From: Massilia sp. UBA2604 | GTDB taxonomy: Bacteria > Pseudomonadota > Gammaproteobacteria > Burkholderiales > Burkholderiaceae_D | Length of the DNA: 8,225 nucleotides | Direction of reading: 5' to 3' | NCBI GenBank assembly: GCA_002339265.1 | Contig: DDKG01000283.1 | Span: 1 to 8,225 of the forward strand | Part shown: positions 1 through 6,382 of the stretch, piece by piece | How the letters are laid out: each line of letters opens with the position of its first letter | Numbering within the stretch: position 1 is the first letter of the stretch | Translations under genes and position numbers: made by a program | The notes under the pieces: model-generated | Told to the model about the DNA's origin: nothing | Seen by the model: the letters and a program-made list of their open reading frames with translations, nothing else | The model's database searches: none

Positions 1-27
1 ATACAGTATAACGCGGCGTGCATACGG

Positions 28-52
28 GCACGGTGCGCCAGCGCAGCCGTGC
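28..52 (-). other. GC-rich hairpin downstream of the Sel1 gene, possible 3' end structure
   Basis: An inverted repeat with outer arms GCACGG (28-33) and CCGTGC (47-52) and inner arms TGCG (34-37) and CGCA (42-45) closes a 4-base loop, with one bulged base at 46. That is ten paired positions. It begins about 30 bases after the stop codon of the Sel1-repeat gene on the same transcript. No T run follows on either strand, so it does not meet the definition of an intrinsic terminator. It could protect the mRNA 3' end, assist Rho-dependent ending, or be chance in GC-rich DNA. The remaining 81 bases left of the Sel1 gene hold nothing else I can support. Confidence 0.35.
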
Positions 53-81
53 GCGCCTGCAGACGGTTCAAATGCGGTGCA

Positions 82-1653
82 TCAAACGGAAATCAAGCGT
101 TCGGCCTGGGACAACTGTTGCGGCTCCATCCGGCCGGCGATCTTTGCGAGGTAGGCGCTGGCCGGCACCACCCCGGCGCCGCTGGCCCGGTGCAGCCAGG
201 CATAGGCCTCGACCAGGTCGCGCTGGGCGCCCTGCCCCGCCGCATACATCACGCCGAGGTTGAACTGAGCCCGCGCATGGCCCTGGCGCGCGGCGCACAG
301 GTACCAGAAATGGGCCGCCTCATAGTCGCGTTCCACGCCCTTGCCACAGTCGTAGCGCAGCCCCAGCTCGAACTGCGCCAGCGCGTGCTTGTGGTCGGCC
401 GCCTTGTGGAACCAGTCGGTCGCCTCGACCGGGTCGCCGGAATCGAGCCGGTCGAGCAGCGCGCCGACCATGTACTGGGCCGGCGCGTAATCCTGTCCCG
501 CCGCGCGCCGGTACCAGGCCAGCGCCTGCGTGCTGTCCTGTCCAACGCCGTTGCCACTTTCATAGCGCAGGCCCAGGTCGAATTGGGCGCGCAGATGTCC
601 CTGCTCGGCCGCCTTGCGATACCAGTCCGTCGCCTGGGCCGGATCCTGCTCTGCGCCGAGACCCGCATCGAGCAGCTGCGCCAGTTGGTACTGGGCCGCC
701 GGCAGCCCCTGCTCGGCCGCGCGCCGGTACCAGGTCGCCGCCTGCGCCGCGTCGCGCGCCACGCCCTGCCCGTGTTCATAACGCATGCCGAGGCTGCTCT
801 GGGCGCCGGCATGGCCTTGTTCGGCGGCGCGCCGGTACCACTTCAAGGCCAGCGCCTCGTCGCGCGCCACGCCGTGGCCCGTGTCGTAGATGAGCGCGAG
901 ATTGAACTGCGAGCTGGCGTGTCCCTGCTCGCCGGCGCGGCCGTACCACAGGATCGCCTGCCGGCTGTCCTGCTCGACGTCCTGGCCCTTGTCGTAGCGC
1001 AGGCCGAGATTGAACTGGGCCGGCGCATGGCCTTGCTCGGCCGCCTTGCGCATCCAGGCCAGCGCCTCGCGCGCATCGCGCGCCACGCCCTGGCCGGCGT
1101 CGTAGCGCAGGCCCAGGTTGTACTGCGAGCGCATATAGCCCTGCTCTGCAGCGCGCCGGTACCAGTGCAGCGCCGCTTCCTGGTCCTGGGCCACGCCCTT
1201 GCCGGTCTCGAACATCATGCCCAGGTTGTGCTGTGCGCCCGGCTCGCCCTGGTCGGCCGCCTGGCTGAACCAGTGCAGCGCCCGACCCACGTCGCTGGCC
1301 ACGCCATGGCCTTTCGCATACAGCCAGCCCAGGTTGTACTGGGCCGGCGCGTAACCCTGCTCGGCCGCGCGCCCATACCAGTGGGCCGCCTGGCCGAAGT
1401 CCTGCTCGACGCCCTGGCCCTTCTGCAGCATCACGCCGAGGTTGTACTGGGCCTGGGCCAAGCCGGACGCCGCCGCCATCCGGTACCAGGCCACCGCCAG
1501 CTCGTCGCTCTTCGGCACGCCCTGGCCGCTCACGTACATGAAGCCCAGGCTGTGCTGGGCCTGGGCCACGCCGCGCTCGGCCTGCGCCTTCACACGAAGG
1601 AATTCTGCGCTATACGTGGGCGTGGCGCTCGATTGCAGCGGGGCGTCGAGCAT
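82..1653 (-). CDS. Sel1-like (TPR-type) repeat protein, cytoplasmic, 523 aa
   Basis: The protein is almost wholly an array of Sel1-like repeats, alpha/alpha units related to TPRs that usually act as protein-interaction scaffolds. After about 23 non-repeat residues come 13 units (residues about 24-489), nearly all 36 residues long. Each follows the pattern AA-EQG-x-x-x-AQ-x-x-LG-x-x-Y-x-x-G-x-GV-x-x-D and ends in a WYR-type motif. Unit 11 (about 384-417) is two residues short and lacks the usual GxGV turn. Residues 490-523 are a degenerate capping unit ending in a MEPQQLSQAERL-type helix, common at the end of such proteins. There is no signal peptide or membrane segment, so it should stay in the cytoplasm. 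The ATG lies 6 bases after the stop of the GGDEF/EAL gene, with no strong ribosome binding site, which suggests translational coupling and shared expression. The specific partner is unknown; a scaffold role in the upstream signalling pathway is inference. Confidence 0.93.
   Translation of the reverse strand: MLDAPLQSSATPTYSAEFLRVKAQAERGVAQAQHSLGFMYVSGQGVPKSDELAVAWYRMAAASGLAQAQYNLGVMLQKGQGVEQDFGQAAHWYGRAAEQGYAPAQYNLGWLYAKGHGVASDVGRALHWFSQAADQGEPGAQHNLGMMFETGKGVAQDQEAALHWYRRAAEQGYMRSQYNLGLRYDAGQGVARDAREALAWMRKAAEQGHAPAQFNLGLRYDKGQDVEQDSRQAILWYGRAGEQGHASSQFNLALIYDTGHGVARDEALALKWYRRAAEQGHAGAQSSLGMRYEHGQGVARDAAQAATWYRRAAEQGLPAAQYQLAQLLDAGLGAEQDPAQATDWYRKAAEQGHLRAQFDLGLRYESGNGVGQDSTQALAWYRRAAGQDYAPAQYMVGALLDRLDSGDPVEATDWFHKAADHKHALAQFELGLRYDCGKGVERDYEAAHFWYLCAARQGHARAQFNLGVMYAAGQGAQRDLVEAYAWLHRASGAGVVPASAYLAKIAGRMEPQQLSQAERLISV
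187..1584 (-). repeat. Tandem 108-bp coding repeat array (13 Sel1 units)
   Basis: The Sel1 units are visible in the DNA as a roughly 108-bp period. For example, the string gcgccggtacca, encoding the WYRR end of a unit, recurs near 507, 722, 830 and 1157, spaced by multiples of about 108. One unit is 102 bp (two codons missing). The units are diverged enough that the array is not a perfect satellite, but several (such as units 5, 6, 8 and 10) share long identical stretches of protein. Such arrays can gain or lose whole units in frame by recombination. Confidence 0.85.
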
Positions 1654-1659
1654 GGTCGG

Positions 1660-3891
1660 TCAGGCCTGCACCACGCGCGGAGTGCCGGCGGACTGGGTGC
1701 GCAGCGCGGCCATGAAGTCGTGCAGCGAAATCGGGCGGTAGAACAGGTAGCCCTGCATCGTCAGGCAGCCGTTGGCGCGCAGGTAGCGCGCCTGCTCCTC
1801 GGTCTCGACGCCTTCGGCGATCAGGTTCAGGCCCAGGCCGCGCGCGATCGAGATGATCGCCAGGATCACAGGATAATGGCCGTCCTCCTGGTGGATCTCT
1901 TTCACGAAAGACTGGTCGATCTTGACCGTGTGGATCGGGAAGCGGTGCAGGTAGGACAGCGACGAGTAGCCGGTGCCGAAGTCGTCGATCGCGATCGATA
2001 CGCCCAGCTGGCACAGTTTATTGAGCTGCTCGATCGCATACTGCGGATTGCGGATGCAGATGTTCTCGGTGATCTCCACCTCGATCTGCTGCGGCGAGAT
2101 GCCGTAGCGCGCCAGCGCGCCGCGCATCTTTTCAAAAAAGTCGCCGCGATCGAGGTACTGGGGCGACAGATTCAGCGAGAGACGAATGTCGCTGCCGCCG
2201 ATTGCATTCCACTGCAGCATGTCGCGGCACAGCGCGCCGATCATCCAGTCCGAGATCGGCAGCATCAGGCCGTTCTCTTCGGCGAACGGCAGGAATTCGC
2301 CGGCCGACAGGCGCCCGCGGGTCGGATGGTTCCAGCGCATCAGGGCTTCGGCGCCGGTGATGCGGCCGGTCATGGCGTCGATCTGCGGCTGGTAGAACAT
2401 CTCCAGCTCGTCGTGCTCGAGCGCGCGGCGCAGCGATTGCTCGAGCGCGATCTTCTGGTGCGACACTTCGAGCATCGAGTCGTGGTAGAAGCTGTGGCCA
2501 TTCTTGCCCAGCGCCTTGACCTGGTACATCGCGATGTCGGCATGGCGCAGCAGCTCGTCGATCGACTCGCCATCCTTCGGATAGATCGCGATGCCGATCG
2601 AGGCCGAGATGTGCACCTCGTGGCCGTCCAGGTCGAACGGCTCCTGCAGGCATTCGAGGAACTTATCAGCCACCATGCGCGCGTCGTCGCGGTCGCGCAG
2701 CTCGGGCAGCACGATCGTGAATTCGTCGCCGCCCTGGCGCGCCAGGGTGTCGCCCTTGCGCAGGCATTCCTTCAGGCGGCCTGCCGCCTGCTGCAGCAGC
2801 TCGTCGCCCTTCACGTGGCCGAGCGTGTCGTTCACCAGCTTGAAGCGATCGAGGTCGATGAACATCACCGCGAGCTCGGTCTGCTTGCGCTTGGCCTGGA
2901 TCACGGCCAGGCCGAGGCGGTCCTTGAACAGGATGCGGTTCGGCAGGTCGGTCAGGATGTCGTGGTAGGCCTGGTAGGAGATGACCTCCTCGGCGCGCTT
3001 GCGGTCGGTGATGTCGCGCGCCACGCCGTAGGTGCCGAAGAACTCGAGCTTCTTCACTTCCTGGTCCGGCACGTGCATGCCGATCGCGTTGAGCGAGATC
3101 GTCATCAGGGTGGTGTTGAAGGTGCGGTCGTGGCGCTCGAGGCCATTTCCTCCGCCGCGGCATTTCAGGCGCAGTTCGACGTTGCGCGAAGCGCGCTCGT
3201 CGACGCGGCGCTCGTTGAACACGTAGCGCGCGCGCTCCAGGTCTTCTTCGTGCACCAGGATCGAGTAGTGCTGGCCGATCAGCTCTTCGCGCGTGTAGCC
3301 CAGCAGCTGGTAGGCGCGGTCGTTGACGAAGGTGAAGCGGCCCTCGTGGTTCAGGGTATAGATGATGTCCGGCGACGAGTCCACCAGGTAGCGGTACATC
3401 TTCTCGGAGTTCTCGAGCTGGTTCGCGATGCGCGCATTGTCCAGCGTCAGGCGGCGCCGCTGCAGCGCATTGCTCACGGTGGACAGCAGCTCCTCGCAGC
3501 TGTAGGGCTTGCGCAGGTAACTGTAGGCGCCGCGCTTGAGCGCGCCGATCGCGGCGTCGATCCCGATCTCGCCGCTCATCACGATGACGTCGGCGTCGAT
3601 GCTCTTCTCGTTGATGAAGTCCATGATCTCGTGGCCGCCGATGTCGGGCAGGCGCAGGTCGAGCAGGACGAGGTCGAAGTGCTGGCGAGAAAGGTGTGCC
3701 AAAGCGTCAGACCCTGACGGCGCTGTCGTGAGGCGATAGCCGCGTCCCTGCAGCAGTTCGTACAGCGAGGACAGCAGGCGTGGCTCGTCGTCGACCAGCA
3801 GCAGGCGTGGCTGGCTGTCGGTCTCGAGGGTCTGGGAGAAGGGAGCGGGTTCGCCGGGAAGCATGGTGGCGGTGGCGGGGTGGGCGTGCAT
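1660..3891 (-). CDS. REC-PAS-GGDEF-EAL response regulator (cyclic-di-GMP synthesis/degradation), 743 aa
   Basis: The domain order is clear. A receiver (about 28-145) has the acidic pair D34/D35, phosphoacceptor D78 in LVLLDLRLPD, S106 and K128. A PAS domain (about 161-295) ends in the usual DITDRKRAEE exit. A GGDEF domain (about 308-470) carries RQGGDEF at 385-391, with an inhibitory I-site RKGD at 378-381 exactly five residues before GG. An EAL domain (about 486-730) has EALMRW at 515-520, N574, the EITE motif at 606-609, DDFGTG at 636-641, K657, EGVE at 693-696 and QGY at 713-715. Both catalytic signatures look intact, so it may make c-di-GMP from GTP, cleave it to pGpG, or switch between the two under control of phosphorylation and the PAS domain. 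No membrane segments are present. I chose the ATG at 3891, 8 bases after the kinase stop; a GTG at 3957 would overlap the kinase gene and add an unlikely Arg-rich leader, and an ATG at 3864 is also possible. The presumed partner kinase lies immediately upstream. Confidence 0.95.
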   Translation of the reverse strand: MHAHPATATMLPGEPAPFSQTLETDSQPRLLLVDDEPRLLSSLYELLQGRGYRLTTAPSGSDALAHLSRQHFDLVLLDLRLPDIGGHEIMDFINEKSIDADVIVMSGEIGIDAAIGALKRGAYSYLRKPYSCEELLSTVSNALQRRRLTLDNARIANQLENSEKMYRYLVDSSPDIIYTLNHEGRFTFVNDRAYQLLGYTREELIGQHYSILVHEEDLERARYVFNERRVDERASRNVELRLKCRGGGNGLERHDRTFNTTLMTISLNAIGMHVPDQEVKKLEFFGTYGVARDITDRKRAEEVISYQAYHDILTDLPNRILFKDRLGLAVIQAKRKQTELAVMFIDLDRFKLVNDTLGHVKGDELLQQAAGRLKECLRKGDTLARQGGDEFTIVLPELRDRDDARMVADKFLECLQEPFDLDGHEVHISASIGIAIYPKDGESIDELLRHADIAMYQVKALGKNGHSFYHDSMLEVSHQKIALEQSLRRALEHDELEMFYQPQIDAMTGRITGAEALMRWNHPTRGRLSAGEFLPFAEENGLMLPISDWMIGALCRDMLQWNAIGGSDIRLSLNLSPQYLDRGDFFEKMRGALARYGISPQQIEVEITENICIRNPQYAIEQLNKLCQLGVSIAIDDFGTGYSSLSYLHRFPIHTVKIDQSFVKEIHQEDGHYPVILAIISIARGLGLNLIAEGVETEEQARYLRANGCLTMQGYLFYRPISLHDFMAALRTQSAGTPRVVQA

Positions 3892-3899
3892 GGTGAAGG

Positions 3900-6065
3900 T
3901 CAAGCGGAACCGAGGGCGCGCGCCGGAAGCGCGGGCGCCGCGCCGGCGCCGGACCACGCCGGCAGGAGGATTTCAAAAGAGGTGCCGGCGCTGCCGCTGC
4001 GGCAGGCGATGTGGCCGTCCAGCTGCTTGACCAGGCCGTGGACGATCGACAGGCCCAGGCCGCGGTTGGCGTCGGCGCCGCCCTTGGCGCTCCTGACCGG
4101 AGAGAACAGGTTGGCCAGCACCTCGCGCGACAGGCCCGGGCCGTTGTCGCTGACGACGAGTTCCAGGTAGACCTGGCGCTCGCGGTTCACGTGGCCGCGG
4201 TTGACGATCTCGATCCGCCCCGCCGGACGCGAGCCCAGGGCCTCGACCGCGTTCTTGACCAGGTTGACCAGGATCTGCTTGAGCACGTCGGGATCGCCCT
4301 CGATCGCACCATCGCCTTCCATGCGCGCCACGACCTGGGTCGTGGCCGGCACGTAGCCGCTGCCGCGGAACAGGCGCAGCACGTCGTCCACCACCTTGGC
4401 CGCATCGAGCGGACGCGGGACGGCGTCCGGCGTGCGCTGGTCGGCCAGGCTGCCGATCAGCTGGCCGACGCGGTCGATCTCTTCGTTCAGGATCGACAGC
4501 TCGCCGCCCACCGGTTCCTGGCGCGCCAGCTTGCCGTCCAGGACACTGAGGTAGTTCTTGATGATCGCCAGCGGATTGTTCACTTCATGGATCACGCGGC
4601 GCGAGGCGTCGCGGAATTCCTCGGTCACGCTGGCCAGCTGGCGCCGCGCGTGGCCGCGCTCGAGCAGCAGGTTTTCCAGCGCACTGGCGGCCTGCGCGCC
4701 AAAGGCCTGCATGAAGCGTTCGCGCCGCTGGCAATGCGGCAGCTGCCAGCCCGGCACGCCGCCGACCAGCACGCCCAGGCAGCGCGGGCCGGCGACCAGC
4801 GGCACCACCACCAGGCTGTCGGTGCCCAGCATGCGCAGCAGCTGTTCCTCGGCCAGGCCCAGCTGATCCCGCTGGCGGTCGCGCTGCACGAAGGCCGGGC
4901 GGCGTTCGAGCGCGCTGCGCGCGACCGGGCCGCCTTTCGACAGCGGCAGCGTGAACTCGGCGATGCGCTGCGCGCCGAAGGTCGGCGCGCCTGCCAGCGC
5001 CTGGCCGGTCGGGTTCTCCAGCAGCACCACGGCGCTGTCGAAGTCGAACAGGATGCGCGCGGTGCGCGTCATCGCGTCCAGCAGGCCGGATTCGCCCTGC
5101 TGGCGCGCCAGGCTCTGGCCGACTTCGGACACCAGCACCATATTGCGCACTTCCTCGTTCAGGCGCTGCTGCACCGGATCGACCGGCGCTGGCGGCGCGT
5201 AGGCCGGCGGGCTCGGGATGTCGTCGGCGCCCCCCAGGTCGATACCCAGGTGGGCGGCGGCCTGCTCGACCTGGCGCGCGGCGTGTCCGACCAGCTGCGC
5301 TGCCTGCCCGGCGTCGATGCCGCACAGCGCGCAGGCGTCGAACACCATCGTCTCGTCGTCCGCATGGTGGGACAGCACGTGCGCCAGGCGCACGATGCGG
5401 ATCAGGGGATGGCTGGACTCGAGCCGCTCGCTCGGTTCGTGGTGGTACAGCACCGCGTCGGCCAGGAAGGAATCGAGCTGCCAGCGCTCGATCAGCCAGG
5501 CGCCGGCCTCGGTGTGGGTGATCTGCAGGGTGCGCTGCTCGACCGCGCACAGGTCGTCGTCGTCGCGTGCGGTGAAGTTGAAGCCGTATTCCTTGGGCGC
5601 CGCGGCCAGCAGCGCCAGCCGGCCGACGTTGTGCAGCAGGCCGGCCAGGTAGGCTTCTTCGGGATGCGCGTAGCCCAGCGCGCGCGCCGCGTCGCGCGCC
5701 AGCACCGCCGCGCTGAGCGAATGCTTCCAGAACGCGCGCAGGTCGATGCTGTTCGAATGCGGGAAGCTGTTGAAGGTCTGGAACACCGAATCGCTGATGA
5801 CCAGGGTCTTGATCATGTCGGTGCCGAGCGCCACCAGCGACTGTTCGAGGTCGGCGCTGCGTGTGTGGCGGTGGTAGGCGGAGCTGTTGGCGACCGCCAG
5901 CAGCTTGCCGGTCATGCCGGCATCCTTCGCGATCAGGGCGGCGAGTTCCGGCATGCCGAGGTCGTCGGCCTGCAGGTGCTCGATCAGCTTGACCAGGATC
6001 TGCGGCATGGCCGGCAGACGGGCAATCAGGAGACGATTGCGGATGTCCTGGTCGGATTGGTGCAT
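3900..6065 (-). CDS. HDOD-GAF sensor histidine kinase, soluble, 721 aa
   Basis: The N-terminal HDOD domain (about 12-210) opens with LPAMPQILVKL and carries H115, LLHNVGRL (142-150) and YHHE (207-210). The usual HD pair is HN here (H145-N146), so metal-dependent hydrolysis is unlikely and a sensing or binding role is favoured. A Pro-rich linker (about 284-297) leads to a GAF domain (about 326-467). The transmitter follows: H-box with H493 in VIHEVNNPLA, N-box NLVKNAVEA (601-609), G1 DNGPGL (640-645), F-box around F654, and G2 RGLGLSIV (668-675). All the motifs expected of an active kinase are present, closest in style to NtrB/AtoS-type kinases. With no membrane segment, it should read a cytoplasmic cue. 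It is the first gene of a three-gene operon, and its likely target is D78 of the receiver encoded next. The start is uncertain: ATG at 6065 is chosen, but an in-frame GTG at 6086 would add seven residues, and neither has a convincing ribosome binding site. Confidence 0.93.
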   Translation of the reverse strand: MHQSDQDIRNRLLIARLPAMPQILVKLIEHLQADDLGMPELAALIAKDAGMTGKLLAVANSSAYHRHTRSADLEQSLVALGTDMIKTLVISDSVFQTFNSFPHSNSIDLRAFWKHSLSAAVLARDAARALGYAHPEEAYLAGLLHNVGRLALLAAAPKEYGFNFTARDDDDLCAVEQRTLQITHTEAGAWLIERWQLDSFLADAVLYHHEPSERLESSHPLIRIVRLAHVLSHHADDETMVFDACALCGIDAGQAAQLVGHAARQVEQAAAHLGIDLGGADDIPSPPAYAPPAPVDPVQQRLNEEVRNMVLVSEVGQSLARQQGESGLLDAMTRTARILFDFDSAVVLLENPTGQALAGAPTFGAQRIAEFTLPLSKGGPVARSALERRPAFVQRDRQRDQLGLAEEQLLRMLGTDSLVVVPLVAGPRCLGVLVGGVPGWQLPHCQRRERFMQAFGAQAASALENLLLERGHARRQLASVTEEFRDASRRVIHEVNNPLAIIKNYLSVLDGKLARQEPVGGELSILNEEIDRVGQLIGSLADQRTPDAVPRPLDAAKVVDDVLRLFRGSGYVPATTQVVARMEGDGAIEGDPDVLKQILVNLVKNAVEALGSRPAGRIEIVNRGHVNRERQVYLELVVSDNGPGLSREVLANLFSPVRSAKGGADANRGLGLSIVHGLVKQLDGHIACRSGSAGTSFEILLPAWSGAGAAPALPARALGSA

Positions 6066-6206
6066 GTTTTCAAACACGGCCGCCACTTGTCGAAGGAGGG
6101 TTGGTGGCGCTGCCGCTCGTGGGGGCTTGCCACAATATGTAGCACGTCAGTCAATGGAACAGGCGAGTCATTCGCCCTCTGCTCCATATGTAAAAACGCG
6201 TATCGT

Positions 6207-6235
6207 AGCATATATACATTTCTGATCAGGAACAA
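6207..6235 (-). promoter_or_regulatory. Weak sigma-70-like promoter candidate for the signalling operon
   Basis: Read on the minus strand, TTGTTC (6230-6235) and TATGCT (6207-6212) are 17 bases apart and match the -35 and -10 consensus at three and four of six positions. An alternative extended -10, TGCTACGAT, overlaps at 6202-6210. The perfect 8-bp palindrome CTGATCAG (6222-6229) sits exactly in the spacer, where a repressor could act. The match is modest, and the call rests mostly on position and AT content. Confidence 0.25.
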
Positions 6236-6247
6236 TAGTTACACTAA

Positions 6248-6274
6248 TAACTCTTGCCGAGAGTTAGTTCTAAC
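6248..6274. promoter_or_regulatory. Two overlapping inverted repeats, possible operator
   Basis: TAACTCT (6248-6254) and AGAGTTA (6260-6266) form a perfect 7-bp inverted repeat around a 5-base centre. The right arm is reused in a second one, GTTAG-TT-CTAAC (6263-6274). The result is three alternately oriented TAAC/GTTA half-sites within 27 bp. They lie just upstream of the candidate -35 element of the kinase operon. This fits a binding site for a dimeric regulator, or a hairpin if transcribed. I do not recognise a specific regulator family. Confidence 0.35.
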
Positions 6275-6305
6275 ACGTCCAATCACGAAAAATCGAACCC
6301 ATGCT

Positions 6306-6330
6306 TGTTGCATCAATACGACTGTTGCAT
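6306..6330. repeat. Short direct repeat TGTTGCAT, two copies 17 bp apart
   Basis: TGTTGCAT occurs at 6306-6313 and again at 6323-6330. The first copy also forms part of ATGC-TTGTT-GCAT (6301-6313). The spacing of 17 bp start to start is not a whole number of helical turns. It could be a pair of regulator sites far upstream of the kinase operon, or chance in AT-rich DNA. Confidence 0.3.
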
Positions 6331-6353
6331 AAAAAATCGTAGATTTTAGACAT

Positions 6354-6375
6354 AAAAAAACCCGGCGAGGCCGGG
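6354..6375 (-). terminator. Intrinsic terminator of the MFS transporter gene
   Basis: On the minus strand a perfect 6-bp GC stem (CCCGGC at 6361-6366, GCCGGG at 6370-6375) with a 3-base loop is followed directly by seven T residues (6354-6360 read in complement). It begins 7 bases after the transporter stop codon. This is a textbook Rho-independent terminator and separates the methyltransferase/transporter transcript from the signalling operon downstream. Confidence 0.9.
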
Positions 6376-6382
6376 CTGCGGA

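Larger units (their letters stand above)
6066..6353 (-). promoter_or_regulatory. AT-rich intergenic leader upstream of the signalling operon
   Basis: This is the only sizeable non-coding stretch. It lies between the terminator of the transporter gene and the kinase start. The part from 6181 to 6360 has 63 G/C in 180 bases (about 35%), far below the surrounding genes. It contains several inverted repeats, an 8-bp direct repeat and an AT-only inverted repeat AAAATC-GTA-GATTTT (6333-6347). A further GGCGA-GTCAT-TCGCC dyad lies at 6162-6176. It most likely holds the promoter and operators of the three-gene operon. I see no convincing small gene or RNA gene in it. Confidence 0.6.

Noticed and set aside
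1..16. TATACT/TATAAC-like -10 boxes at the left edge, one on each strand
   Set aside because: No reasonable -35 hexamer is found at 16-18 bases, and the downstream context on the minus strand is outside the window.
61..85. GGTTCAAAT, resembling a tRNA T-loop
   Set aside because: The flanking bases do not form the 5-bp T stem, the conserved C after the loop is G, and no other tRNA arm or acceptor stem can be drawn nearby.
187..1584. Periodic DNA repeat considered as a CRISPR or satellite array
   Set aside because: The 108-bp period encodes in-frame 36-residue Sel1 units with codon-level divergence; there are no unique spacers or short palindromic repeats.
49..3717. A 1222-codon open frame on the plus strand, antisense to the Sel1 and GGDEF/EAL genes
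   Set aside because: It is in codon register with the minus-strand genes, so its stop codons would require TTA, CTA or TCA in them, all rare in a GC-rich genome. The minus-strand proteins have clear family motifs throughout; the plus frame has none and is a composition artefact.
6149..6154. TTGACT on the minus strand, a good -35 match close to the kinase start
   Set aside because: The hexamer 17 bases downstream is GGCAAG, and no better -10 exists at 16-18 bases.
6026..6235. A 69-codon minus-strand frame beginning in the intergenic region and overlapping the kinase start
   Set aside because: It has no ribosome binding site and no recognisable motif, and its last part is an out-of-phase reading of the kinase gene.
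4011..6332. A 773-codon open frame on the plus strand, antisense to the histidine kinase
   Set aside because: It has the same codon-register explanation. Its translation is low-complexity and rich in Ala, Arg, Gln and Val, and it runs on into the AT-rich intergenic region, where it stops.
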